This document shows, one piece after another, positions 1 through 7,799 of a stretch of 41,305 bases of DNA. Position 1 is the first letter of the stretch, and every line of letters starts with the position of its first letter. The position numbers and the translations under genes are program-made. The notes beneath the pieces were generated by a model, which saw only the letters and a list, made by a program, of their open reading frames with translations, had not been told where the DNA came from and did no database searches. Source of the stretch: Alphaproteobacteria bacterium BRH_c36 (GTDB taxonomy: Bacteria; Pseudomonadota; Alphaproteobacteria; Rhizobiales; Hyphomicrobiaceae); assembly GCA_001516065.1 (NCBI GenBank), contig LOEV01000142.1:1-41305 (forward strand), given 5' to 3'.

Positions 1-987
1 GGCGGCCACGTCGCCCGCCCCAAGTAGCGCAAGCAGATAGTGGAGGGAGGCAAAGACGTAGGTGGTGTCGGTCCGGCGACGATGTGCAACCGCGCGCAGG
101 CCGCACCAGCGGTCGCCGACGTCGACGCCTTCCTGCCGCAAGCGCCATAGCATCGAGACGGCGTTGGACATGTCGCGGAAATCGTCGGTCTGTGTCGGGC
201 GGATTTCACGGTCGTAGAGGTCGAGGACGGCATCGTAGTTTGCGGCTTCAAGGTGGAACAAGGCGAGATGCCAGGCCATGTGGAAATTGAAGTTGTTGCA
301 CGCCGGCCAGAGTTGGCGGGAATTCTCAATCCAACGCGCCCCCTCCTCGGGGCGTCCACGCATCTCGAGGACGTGGCCGACAGCATGAACACCCCAGATG
401 TCGGCGCGCTCGCTTGCGACCGCCAGCCTACCCACGGATTCGGCTTCGGCAAATGAACCAGTTTCCTCCAGTCCGAACGCGTGCATGCCGAGCACAAAAC
501 CGTAGCCGGCATCGCTCGCGCGCATGTCGCGCAGGACAGCCGCGGTGGTCTTGCGCATCCGGTGGGGCTCACCCGTCATGAAGCGCAGGGCGTTCGACAG
601 TTTCAGGCAGAGGAAGTCTTTCGGATTTTCCGCAACCTGGAATTCGAGGCGGCTGGCAGCTGCCTTGAATGCGCCGCGGGAGGCGAGCGCAAGCGCATCG
701 ACCAGCGTCCGCTCGTAGGCAGTGCCGTCGTTGGCGCGCGCAAGCGCCGCCTTGGCCGGGGCAAGAGCGGTGCGGCTGGCGGCCAAGTCCTCTTCCTTGC
801 CGAGAAGCGCTACGCCTAGTCCCTTCAGCGCCAAGCCGGCAACAAGGTGCTCATCGGCTTCAAATGCCGCTTTCAGCGGGGCCATTGCGGGACGATGCGC
901 GGCCACGGTAAAAACGGCCTCCTCGAAAGCGCGGACTGCTTCCTGGGATGAAGTCGAGTGCCGGCCCTGGTATCGATCTAGGAGCAT
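1..987 (-). CDS. TTC38-like tetratricopeptide repeat protein, C-terminus cut by window edge
   Basis: The frame is open for 329 codons from an ATG at 987 to the left edge, so the C-terminal part is missing. A GGTGAG ribosome site lies just upstream of the ATG. The protein is soluble, helical and alanine-rich, with no signal peptide. Its middle carries motifs I associate with the TTC38 family: GMHAFGLEETG (about residues 168-178), WGVHAVGHVLEMRGR (about 199-213) and a tract FHMAWHLALFHLE followed by LYDREIRP. Bacterial TTC38 homologues are TPR-type proteins with no assigned reaction; protein-protein interaction is the only general expectation. It is separated from the RND pump by 316 bases and is probably its own transcription unit. 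The family call is fairly secure, the function is unknown. Confidence 0.8.
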   Translation of the reverse strand, partial: MLLDRYQGRHSTSSQEAVRAFEEAVFTVAAHRPAMAPLKAAFEADEHLVAGLALKGLGVALLGKEEDLAASRTALAPAKAALARANDGTAYERTLVDALALASRGAFKAAASRLEFQVAENPKDFLCLKLSNALRFMTGEPHRMRKTTAAVLRDMRASDAGYGFVLGMHAFGLEETGSFAEAESVGRLAVASERADIWGVHAVGHVLEMRGRPEEGARWIENSRQLWPACNNFNFHMAWHLALFHLEAANYDAVLDLYDREIRPTQTDDFRDMSNAVSMLWRLRQEGVDVGDRWCGLRAVAHRRRTDTTYVFASLHYLLALLGAGDVAA

Positions 988-1303
988 AATATCTCACCGT
1001 ATCCCATAGCGTGCCGAGGGCTGCTTAACGGGTGCGGTCCCCGCGGGCCTTGCCATGCACTGGTGATGGGGCAGTTCGAAGACGCCTGCAAGACACGCTC
1101 ATTCACAACATTGCGAGAGGGATTTTTGTGCTCGATGAAGGGGCACAACGCTTGACGGGCGAGCATGCCGCATTGGCGGGAGCCGCTGCGAAGAACGCTA
1201 GCCTAGCGTTCCGAATTCGAATGTCAGAATGGGCTAGTGTCCCGTCTCCGAAGTTCGACTCCACTCTGCGGCAACCACTCGAGCGAACTTCTGAATCATC
1301 ACA
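988..1303. other. Intergenic gap with two inverted repeats, no gene seen
   Basis: This stretch lies between the start of the TTC38-like gene and the end of the RND pump gene. Reading frames here lack a convincing start or ribosome site. It holds a perfect 8-bp hairpin, GAACGCTA-GCC-TAGCGTTC, at 1193-1211, and most of a CTAG-bounded palindrome (1234-1307, listed separately). The promoter of the TTC38-like gene should lie in the right part of it relative to that gene, but I see no clear -35/-10 pair. Confidence 0.6.
1193..1211. repeat. Perfect 8-bp inverted repeat
   Basis: GAACGCTA (1193-1200) is followed by a 3-base loop and TAGCGTTC (1204-1211). There is no T-run on either side, so it is a weak terminator candidate. 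It sits about 90 bases beyond the stop of the RND gene in the direction of that gene's transcription. Confidence 0.5.
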
Positions 1304-1307
1304 CTAG
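1234..1307. repeat. CTAG-bounded imperfect palindrome (family 1, copy A)
   Basis: The outer arms are CTAGTGT (1234-1240) and ACACTAG (1301-1307). The inner arms are CGAAGTTCG (1249-1257) and CGAACTTC (1284-1291). The right arm contains the TAG stop codon of the RND gene (1304-1306 on the minus strand). The same outer arms recur, with slight change, at 14189-14267 and 25279-25356. The layout fits a dispersed palindromic repeat or a MITE-like element; no transposase is nearby. Confidence 0.7.
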
Positions 1308-4300
1308 CGTCCTGCTAGTTCGGCTTCGGAAGCCAACTTCCTGGTCGCGGCTTCGGCCAGTTCGCCGTCGACGTTTGTCGCTGTTTCACTGCGCGGTCGG
1401 GAAAAACCGGCGATGAGCACGTAGAGCGCCGGTGTCAAAAGCAGCGTGAAGATGCCGGCGAGACCAAGTCCGCCGAACACTACCCAGCCGATGGAGGCGC
1501 GGCTTTCCGCACCCGGTCCCATTCCGTAGATCAGCGGGACGCCCGCCAGCACCGTCGACAGCATCGTCATGGTGATGGGCCGCAAGCGCACGAGAGAGGC
1601 TTCGCGAGCAGCCTCGTAGACCTTCATGCCGTTTTCGCGGAGCTGATCGGCGAACTCCACCATCAGGATGGCGTTCTTGGCCATGATGCCAATGAGCATC
1701 AATACTCCGATCTGGCTGTAGATGTTTATTGACGTTCCTGTGAGCGCCATGGCGAAGATGGCCGCGCAGACGCCGAAGGGAACCGTAATGAGAACGATAA
1801 CAGCACTGGTGATGCTTTCGAACTGGGCGACGAGCACAAGAAAGATGATCAGCAGAGCCAGCGCGTAGGTGATGATGACGCCGTGCGAGGTCTCGTCGAG
1901 TTCGGCCGCCTCGTCGAGGAAAACGAGACTATAGCCCGGCGCGACGTGCCGGTCGGCGACGACCTTGATGGCTTCGACGGCGTCGCGCAGGGTGTAGTCG
2001 GCGGCTGTGTCGGCGAAGATTTCAACCGCACGGCGCTGACCGTGACGGTCGAGTTCGGCGGGGACGGCTTTTTCGGACAACGTGATCATTTGGGAAAGAG
2101 GAACCAGTCGGCCATCGGTAGCGGAAACGAAGAGGTTGTTGAGATCGGCAGGATCGGTGATGGAACCGGCTGCAGCCTGCAGGATAACCGGCACGCGCTG
2201 ATCGTCGATGGTGAGCTCTGCCACCTCGTCATTGTCGACAAGTACCTGCGCGGTGGCAGCAAGGTTCTCGATCGGCACTCCGAGATCGGCGGCGCGGCGC
2301 CTGTCGATATCGAGTTTCAATTGCGGCTGGGTGGCACGGAATTCGACGCGCAGGTTGTCAACCTGGGGAGCCTCTTTTTCAAGGACTTCGGCCAGAGCAT
2401 AGGCCTGCTCGGCGATCGCTTCATAATTGGAACCGGTCAACGCGAAACGGATGCCGCCACCGGCGTTGCGCAAACCGAGTGAGTTTCCGCGTTGGACACG
2501 TGCCTGGGCACCGGGGATGAGGTTCAGCTTCTTGTTGATGTCGCGCGCGATCGTACCTTCGTCCTGGCCGCCGCGCATCTCGCGTTGCGACCAGTCGACA
2601 AGGCGAGCATCGACCTGTCCGCGGTTGAGATCGTAGCGGCCGGTGATCGACAACAACCCAGTGGCGACCTGCTTTTCGACCAGCGGCGCGATGATGTGCT
2701 CGACCTTTTCAACCTGGCGATCGGTATATTTGAGGCCGACCCCGTCGGGACCCGTCAGGCGGACCGTGATGAGGCCGCGGTCCTCTTCGGGAATCAATTC
2801 CTCGCCAAGGGTTGCAAAGGTAAGGGTTGCCGCGAAGATGACAACGCCGCACAGACCCACGATCACGAGCGGCATCAACAGGACGCCGTCGAGGGCCTTT
2901 TCGTAAACCCGCGCGAAGCCTCCGCCAATCCCGCCCAGCAGCCGCTCGACAAGGGAAGGGCTGGTCTTCTCGGGAAGTTTCGAGGCCAGCATGGGAACGA
3001 CCGTAAGGGCGACGAACGACGAGATGCAGACCGTGATGGCGAGAACGAAGCCGAATTCGCCGAACAGCCGTCCGGCGGTCGAGGGTAGAAACGAGATCGG
3101 GACGAAGACCGAAATGAGGGTCGCCGTGGTTGCGATGACTGCGAAAAAGACCTGCTGGCTTCCCAGAATGGCCGCGGCACTTGGTTTGACGCCCTGCGAC
3201 TTGAGACGCTGAATATTCTCGAGAACGACGATCGAGTCGTCGACAACGAGGCCAGTTGCCAGAACCAGCGCCAGAAGCGTCAGCAGGTTGACCGAAAACC
3301 CCATCAGCCAGACGGCGGCAACGGTGCCGATCAGAGAAACGGGAATCGTTGCGGCTGGGATAAGCGAGGCACGCAGGCTGCCGATGAAAAGTGCGATCAC
3401 GGCCACGACGATGACGACCGCCAGTCCGAGGCTGACCAGGACTTCCACTATCGCACCCTTGATAAAGACGGCGTCGTCGGAAGTCGTCCTTATATGGAGG
3501 GAATCCAGGCGGCTGTTGAGGCGGTCGACGGCCTGTTCGACGTCCCGCGAAATCGAAACGGTGTTCGATTGGGCGCGGCGCACCACCCCGAGGCTGACGA
3601 CCTGGCGGCCATCCAGCCGGACGATACTTTCGGCGTCCGCGGGGCCGAATGAGGCGCTGCCGATGTCCCCGATCTTCACAGGATCGCGAATGATGAGATC
3701 TTCGACGGCACCTGGATCGGCGACGGAAGCGTCGGCGCGGACCATGACTTCCTGTTCGTCCGACTCAAAGCTGCCGGCAGGCACGTCGTAGCGGGCGTTG
3801 CGCAGTACGTTGACGACGTCGGTGATGGACAAGCCGTAGCCGGCAAGCTTCATGGGATCGACGACGACGCGCAGGACCCGTTCCCGGTTGCCGAAAAGCT
3901 GAATGTCGGCGACGCCCGCAATCGAGGTCAGTTCAGGTATAATCTCGATCTCGACCCGCCGTGTCACTTCCTCGATGGGCAGCGAGTCACTGTAGACGGC
4001 GAGCTTGACGATCGGGTCGGAATCCGCGTCTGCCTTGATGATGGAGAGGTCCTCGACTCCGTCTGGCAATTCACGCTGGACGCGGGCGACGGCTTCGCGA
4101 ATGTCGTTGGCTGCATCAATCAGGTCGACCGACGGGCGGAAGGTCGCGCGGACGCGGAAGTTACCCTCTTCACTCGACGAGCGAACTTCGGTAATGCCGT
4201 TCACGCGGGCGACCGCACCTTCGATCTTGGCGGTGATCTCAGCGTCGATAGTTTCAGGGGAACCGCCAGGGAAGTTGGCGCGCACGGTCACGATCGGGCG

Positions 4301-4435
4301 GTCGACGTCAGGCAATTCGCGCACTTCGACGCCGTAAATTGCCGCCGCACCGGCGACAATGATGAGTAGGTTGAGGACCGCGGCGAGATATGGCCGACGA
4401 ACGCTGAGAGCGGGAAGGCCCTGACCGAGCGCCAT
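1304..4435 (-). CDS. RND efflux transporter permease (HAE/AcrB-like)
   Basis: This is the inner-membrane pump of a tripartite resistance-nodulation-division efflux system, which exports substrate using the proton gradient. It has 1043 residues, the normal family length. It has an N-terminal membrane segment (about 16-36), then a large periplasmic porter loop, a central helix bundle with GLVVDDSIVVLENIQRL carrying the paired aspartates of the proton relay, a second periplasmic loop, and a C-terminal bundle with IGIMAKNAILMVEF carrying the partner lysine. I chose the ATG at 4435 because GGAGGGG lies about 8 bases upstream and it starts 4 bases after the adaptor stop. An earlier in-frame start at 4561 would overlap the adaptor gene. 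No outer-membrane factor gene is in the window. The stop codon lies inside a palindromic repeat. Substrate is unknown; the neighbouring sensor-like genes make metals or envelope-toxic compounds plausible. Confidence 0.95.
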   Translation of the reverse strand: MALGQGLPALSVRRPYLAAVLNLLIIVAGAAAIYGVEVRELPDVDRPIVTVRANFPGGSPETIDAEITAKIEGAVARVNGITEVRSSSEEGNFRVRATFRPSVDLIDAANDIREAVARVQRELPDGVEDLSIIKADADSDPIVKLAVYSDSLPIEEVTRRVEIEIIPELTSIAGVADIQLFGNRERVLRVVVDPMKLAGYGLSITDVVNVLRNARYDVPAGSFESDEQEVMVRADASVADPGAVEDLIIRDPVKIGDIGSASFGPADAESIVRLDGRQVVSLGVVRRAQSNTVSISRDVEQAVDRLNSRLDSLHIRTTSDDAVFIKGAIVEVLVSLGLAVVIVVAVIALFIGSLRASLIPAATIPVSLIGTVAAVWLMGFSVNLLTLLALVLATGLVVDDSIVVLENIQRLKSQGVKPSAAAILGSQQVFFAVIATTATLISVFVPISFLPSTAGRLFGEFGFVLAITVCISSFVALTVVPMLASKLPEKTSPSLVERLLGGIGGGFARVYEKALDGVLLMPLVIVGLCGVVIFAATLTFATLGEELIPEEDRGLITVRLTGPDGVGLKYTDRQVEKVEHIIAPLVEKQVATGLLSITGRYDLNRGQVDARLVDWSQREMRGGQDEGTIARDINKKLNLIPGAQARVQRGNSLGLRNAGGGIRFALTGSNYEAIAEQAYALAEVLEKEAPQVDNLRVEFRATQPQLKLDIDRRRAADLGVPIENLAATAQVLVDNDEVAELTIDDQRVPVILQAAAGSITDPADLNNLFVSATDGRLVPLSQMITLSEKAVPAELDRHGQRRAVEIFADTAADYTLRDAVEAIKVVADRHVAPGYSLVFLDEAAELDETSHGVIITYALALLIIFLVLVAQFESITSAVIVLITVPFGVCAAIFAMALTGTSINIYSQIGVLMLIGIMAKNAILMVEFADQLRENGMKVYEAAREASLVRLRPITMTMLSTVLAGVPLIYGMGPGAESRASIGWVVFGGLGLAGIFTLLLTPALYVLIAGFSRPRSETATNVDGELAEAATRKLASEAELAGR

Positions 4436-4439
4436 CGCG

Positions 4440-5681
4440 TCATCCCCTCCGTTCGGTTTGCGTGCGCGCGGAGCGCCGTCGTTTGACCGGCTCCTGTGTC
4501 GCCGCGGGGATCGGGCCGCTTGCAGGACTGCTGTCCTGTTCGTACGCCGTTCCAGGCCCAACTCGACCGTCCGGTTCCTCGTAGGTCACTTCAGTTCCGT
4601 CGCGTAGACGCTGGACGCCTTCGACGACAATAAGGTCACCGGTCGTGAGCGGCCCTTCGACGAGAATGATCGCGTTCATCCGCCGGATTGTCTCGACGAC
4701 GATTTTGCGGACGACATTACCGTCAATGCGCCAGACATAGCTCTCGCCCCGACTCCATTGCAGCGCCAATTCAGGGACCGCCGGATAAGTATCGCCGGGC
4801 AGCGGCATCTCGATGGCAAACGACATCCCGGGCCGCAAGAGGTCGTCGGGGTTCGGGATAACGGCGCGCACCATGATCGTTCGCGAGACTGGATCGACGC
4901 GGCTATCGATATAACCGAGGCGACCGGTGAATGTCCGGCGGGGATAGCTTGGGGTCGTCGCGGAGACCGCGTCCCCGATCTTGATTCTTGCGAGAAATTT
5001 CTCGGCGACGGGGAACTCGACGAGCAATTGAGAACGGTCGTCCAATGTGACGAGTTCGGTCGCGGGCGTAATCCTGTCACCGGCCTCGACTTTTGGAATT
5101 CCGACGACGCCGGCAAAAGGGGCGGAGAGCGTCTTATCACGCAACTCCTCTTCGGCCTGGCGAACCTCGAGTTCGGCGCGCTCGACGGCGATGGTGGCAT
5201 CCTCGACACTGGCGCCCGAATTGACATTGCGGCTCTTCAGGTACTGTGCACGCTTGAGTTTCTGACGGGCGTCCTCGAGCGTTTTTTTGGCAAGGTCGAC
5301 GGCCAGTTCCGCCTTTGTCGCGTCGAGTTGAACGAGCGTCTGGCCCTGTTTAATCGGATCGCCGGTGGAAATGGCGAACGACATGATCTCGCCTTCGGAT
5401 TTCGCGAACAGGGTGACCGATTTCAGCGCGCGGGCAGTGCCGATCGCAGCGACGACCTCATCGTTGCGCTGGTTTGCAACACGCGCGGTGATGATGGGAG
5501 CCGCGCCGCGCCTGCTTCCATTCGAAGCCTTGCCGGCTGTCTCCGGTTCGCCGCCCGCCGGGGTCTGCAGATTGGCCAGCACGTCACCGATGCGCTCGCG
5601 CGACACCCATGCCGTTGCCCCGATGCCGGATAACAGCAGCAGCAGTAATGTCTGGGATAACAACGACCAGGGGCGCTTCAA
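4440..5681 (-). CDS. RND periplasmic adaptor subunit (membrane fusion protein)
   Basis: This protein bridges the RND pump to an outer-membrane channel. It has 413 residues: an N-terminal membrane anchor or signal (about 8-25), a lipoyl half-motif, an alpha-helical hairpin (about 122-185, rich in A/E/K/R heptads), the second lipoyl half with LSAPFAGVVG, a beta-barrel domain (SQLLVEFPVAEKFLARIKIG onward), and a membrane-proximal domain ending in GDLIVVEGVQRLRDG. The tail (about 370-413) is Pro/Arg-rich and probably disordered. The stop is 4 bases from the pump start, so the two genes are certainly co-transcribed. Upstream lies a gap of about 400 bases to the ECF cassette, so it may have its own promoter. 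Confidence 0.93.
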   Translation of the reverse strand: MKRPWSLLSQTLLLLLLSGIGATAWVSRERIGDVLANLQTPAGGEPETAGKASNGSRRGAAPIITARVANQRNDEVVAAIGTARALKSVTLFAKSEGEIMSFAISTGDPIKQGQTLVQLDATKAELAVDLAKKTLEDARQKLKRAQYLKSRNVNSGASVEDATIAVERAELEVRQAEEELRDKTLSAPFAGVVGIPKVEAGDRITPATELVTLDDRSQLLVEFPVAEKFLARIKIGDAVSATTPSYPRRTFTGRLGYIDSRVDPVSRTIMVRAVIPNPDDLLRPGMSFAIEMPLPGDTYPAVPELALQWSRGESYVWRIDGNVVRKIVVETIRRMNAIILVEGPLTTGDLIVVEGVQRLRDGTEVTYEEPDGRVGPGTAYEQDSSPASGPIPAATQEPVKRRRSARTQTERRG

Positions 5682-6079
5682 TCGGGTCTTCCTTTGCCGG
5701 GCACCACGGTTGGTGCGGTCATTCGATCTGCATAAGGTTTGGCAGACGGCAGAATTGGCAGACGGCAGTATAAGTCTTTACGCCGAAGCCGTCATGCATC
5801 ATCGGCGGGCATACTTCCATGTAGATCGCGGTTACAATTCGGTCATGTTGCATTCCAGCGAAAGTTAAGGATGGTTCATGGTTATTCTCCTGAGGTGCTG
5901 GAGTGTATTTCGCCTTCCAACTTCACGCTTTCCCCGGCGCTTGATGAATTAACGGTGGGGGGGCGTGCGATCCGTCGGACAGTTCCAAGAAACGCGCGTG
6001 ATTTACATTTCTTTGCAGACATGAACGTCATTTCAGTTCAGGCGCTTGCGGCGAGGCGTCTCGCAGCCGCCCACCCGTG
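5682..6079. other. Intergenic gap between sensor-like gene and RND operon
   Basis: About 400 bases without a credible gene on either strand. It contains a 16-bp tandem duplication (5739-5768) and moderately AT-rich stretches around 5860-5960. It should hold the promoter of the RND operon and any operator for the ECF sigma factor encoded just upstream. I could not recognise a specific -35/-10 match by eye. Confidence 0.55.
5739..5768. repeat. Short tandem duplication
   Basis: TTGGCAGACGGCAG at 5739-5752 is repeated at 5755-5768 with a 16-base period. It is about 60-90 bases upstream of the RND adaptor start, in the expected promoter region, so it could be a pair of regulator sites or just replication slippage. 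Confidence 0.6.
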
Positions 6080-6583
6080 TCAGCGACGGTCGCCGCCGTC
6101 TTTGCGGTCACGGCGTGGCCGGCGCCAGTCGGCGAAGAGCTTGCGCTCCTCAGGCGTCATCGTCATCACAGCGGCGCTGAAGGCGTCCGAGGCCAATTTG
6201 CGTGCGTTGACGCGGATGTCGTAGATCCGCTGCATGCTGGTTTTGAAAGCTTCGGCATCGAAGGGTTCGGTGCGGATCAGGTTTTTGGTTTCGCTTCGCG
6301 CGGCCGTGAGGTCCTGTCGCAATGAGCTGATTTTTTCGCGCGCCGAGCTGACTTCGTCCACCAGCACCTTGGTGCGGTCAGCGGGCAGACTTTCGGCAAA
6401 GCTCGTCACCGATGTGAGCCCGCCCTTGTGCCAGTCGCGGCCGTGATGGTGGCCGCCCAAGAAGGAACCGACGAGGGTTCCCGCCACAAGCAAGTTCAGC
6501 GCCAGCGAGCCGGCCAGTAGCCACCAGGTCCAGCCGCGCGGGGCGTCACTTTTCTCGGGGCCGGAAGGATTCGTCTCTGTCAT
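6080..6583 (-). CDS. Periplasmic metal-sensor-like protein (CnrX/CpxP type)
   Basis: This is a 167-residue protein with one N-terminal membrane segment (about 19-43) and an outer helical domain. Right after the membrane segment comes a His-rich patch, GGHHHGRDWHKGG. The rest is amphipathic helices (LPADRTKVLVDEVSSAREK, a region with DAEAFKTSMQRIYDIR, then MTPEERKLFADWRR), the pattern of the heavy-metal-resistance/CpxP-like superfamily, whose members sense metals or misfolded proteins. Its start overlaps the stop of the preceding anti-sigma-like gene by 4 bases (ATGA), implying translational coupling. In the CnrYXH system of Cupriavidus a similar protein senses metal and releases an anti-sigma factor; that role here is inference. 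The C-terminus is very basic. Confidence 0.72.
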   Translation of the reverse strand: MTETNPSGPEKSDAPRGWTWWLLAGSLALNLLVAGTLVGSFLGGHHHGRDWHKGGLTSVTSFAESLPADRTKVLVDEVSSAREKISSLRQDLTAARSETKNLIRTEPFDAEAFKTSMQRIYDIRVNARKLASDAFSAAVMTMTPEERKLFADWRRPRRDRKDGGDRR

Positions 6584-7071
6584 ATGACATCCTCGTCTAA
6601 CAACGGGTCATCGATATCGATCGTGTCGTCCATGCTGGCGATTTCCTGGGAATCGGGGGCAACGATACCTGAGAGGCCCGCCACTAGGCCGATACTGAAA
6701 ATGAACAGGATCGCCGCGGCGATTGCCGCCATCTCGAAGCGGCTGCGGATGGGCGCGCGCCGTATAGCCGGTGGCGGCAACGAGGTGGCCGAGGAGGTGG
6801 GTTCATGCCGGTGTGCCCTGTTGCGTTCGGCAGCAGCGAAGATGCGTTCAGTCAGCGCCAAGGCGGCGACCTCTTCGCGCCGCGCTGCTGCGTCGAGCAG
6901 TCGGTCCAGGGATTGGTATTCGGCCAGCAAGAGACGGGCAGCTTCGGTATCCGCGATGATGCCTGCGAGCGCGAGCCGGTCGGCGGCCGGCCAGCGACTG
7001 CGGTCGGCTCCATAAATTTCGAGGACCTCGCGAAGGCGGGTCAGATCCGGGTGTTGCGGTGTCATTGTCAT
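6580..7071 (-). CDS. Anti-sigma-factor-like single-pass membrane protein
   Basis: This 163-residue protein has a cytoplasmic N-terminal helical domain (about 1-85, with YGADRSRWPAADRLALAG), a Pro/Arg linker, one membrane helix (about 113-135) and a short acidic outer tail ending DDPLLDEDVI. Position and architecture fit an anti-sigma factor holding the ECF sigma factor encoded 60 bases upstream in the same operon. I see no zinc-binding HxxxCxxC motif, so it would not be a ZAS-type anti-sigma factor. Its end overlaps the start of the periplasmic sensor-like gene by 4 bases. The role is inferred from context and topology, not from a recognised domain. Confidence 0.65.
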   Translation of the reverse strand: MTMTPQHPDLTRLREVLEIYGADRSRWPAADRLALAGIIADTEAARLLLAEYQSLDRLLDAAARREEVAALALTERIFAAAERNRAHRHEPTSSATSLPPPAIRRAPIRSRFEMAAIAAAILFIFSIGLVAGLSGIVAPDSQEIASMDDTIDIDDPLLDEDVI

Positions 7072-7131
7072 CGCTTAGCGCCATTCGTTCGTAGGTTTCA
7101 GTTGGGCCTCGTTTCTGCGGTACGAGTCGTT

Positions 7132-7794
7132 TCAATCCGTATCGTTCAGCGTCCGCCAAACGGACTGCAGATCATCCTTCAACGTGCGGCGCGCGCGCGC
7201 CAGCAGCGATTCCGTTGCGTGTTGGCTCGTCTTCAGCACCGAGCTGATCTCTGCGACCGACAGCCCCTGGTGGTGGAACAGCAATATTGCCGTTCGCTGA
7301 CGCTCGGGCAGCCGTTCGATCGCCATTTCGACGTCTTGGCGCCGTTCATGGTTTTCAAGCTGCGCGTGCGGGCTTTCCTCTGCTGCGGCTGCTTCTGGAA
7401 ATTCGTCGACGAGGTCCACCCGTTTGGCTCTGCGGTACCGGTCGATGGCAAGATTGCGCGTGGTCTGGTTGAGCCAGGCAGCAATACCGGCCGTTTGATT
7501 TTCCACCGTCAGCTCGGACGCCCTGCGCCACAGCCGGAGCATTGCTTCCTGGACGATGTCCTCGGCTTCCGTTTCGTCACGCAGGATGGCGCGCGCGCTG
7601 CGCAGGAGCCGCAGTGTGTGGCGCTCGGCCAGCCGCCTGAAAGCGGCGGTGTCGCCGGCGCCTATTCGCTTCAGAAGCTCGCCGTCTTCGTGCTCCGCCA
7701 AGCGGCCCCCCAAGCGGGTTGATCTCGTTGCCGTCGAGCCCGCCGGCGAAGTGGTGCCGGGCGGGCTCCAGCCATGTAGGTAACAGAGCTGCAA
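7132..7794 (-). CDS. ECF-family RNA polymerase sigma factor
   Basis: This directs RNA polymerase to a specific stress regulon. Region 2 is clear (FRRLAERHTLRLLRSARAIL, then EAEDIVQEAMLRLWRRA, then LNQTTRNLAIDRYRR), and region 4 is clear (IERLPERQRTAILLFHHQGLS with a helix-turn-helix over VAEISSVLKTSQHATESLLARARRTLK). Length is about 190-220 residues depending on the start. The listed start is a TTG at 7794, 5 bases after the EF-hand gene stop; a second TTG at 7701 would remove a 31-residue Ser/Thr/Gly-rich leader that looks non-native, so the true start is uncertain. Immediate neighbours are an EF-hand protein upstream and an anti-sigma-like protein downstream, and the four genes form one likely operon. 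Confidence 0.92.
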   Translation of the reverse strand: MQLCYLHGWSPPGTTSPAGSTATRSTRLGGRLAEHEDGELLKRIGAGDTAAFRRLAERHTLRLLRSARAILRDETEAEDIVQEAMLRLWRRASELTVENQTAGIAAWLNQTTRNLAIDRYRRAKRVDLVDEFPEAAAAEESPHAQLENHERRQDVEMAIERLPERQRTAILLFHHQGLSVAEISSVLKTSQHATESLLARARRTLKDDLQSVWRTLNDTD

Positions 7795-7799
7795 GTGGG

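Noticed and set aside
4436-4561. Upstream in-frame start for the RND pump
   Set aside because: It would overlap the adaptor gene by over 100 bases and add an Arg-rich leader; the ATG at 4435 has a strong ribosome site.
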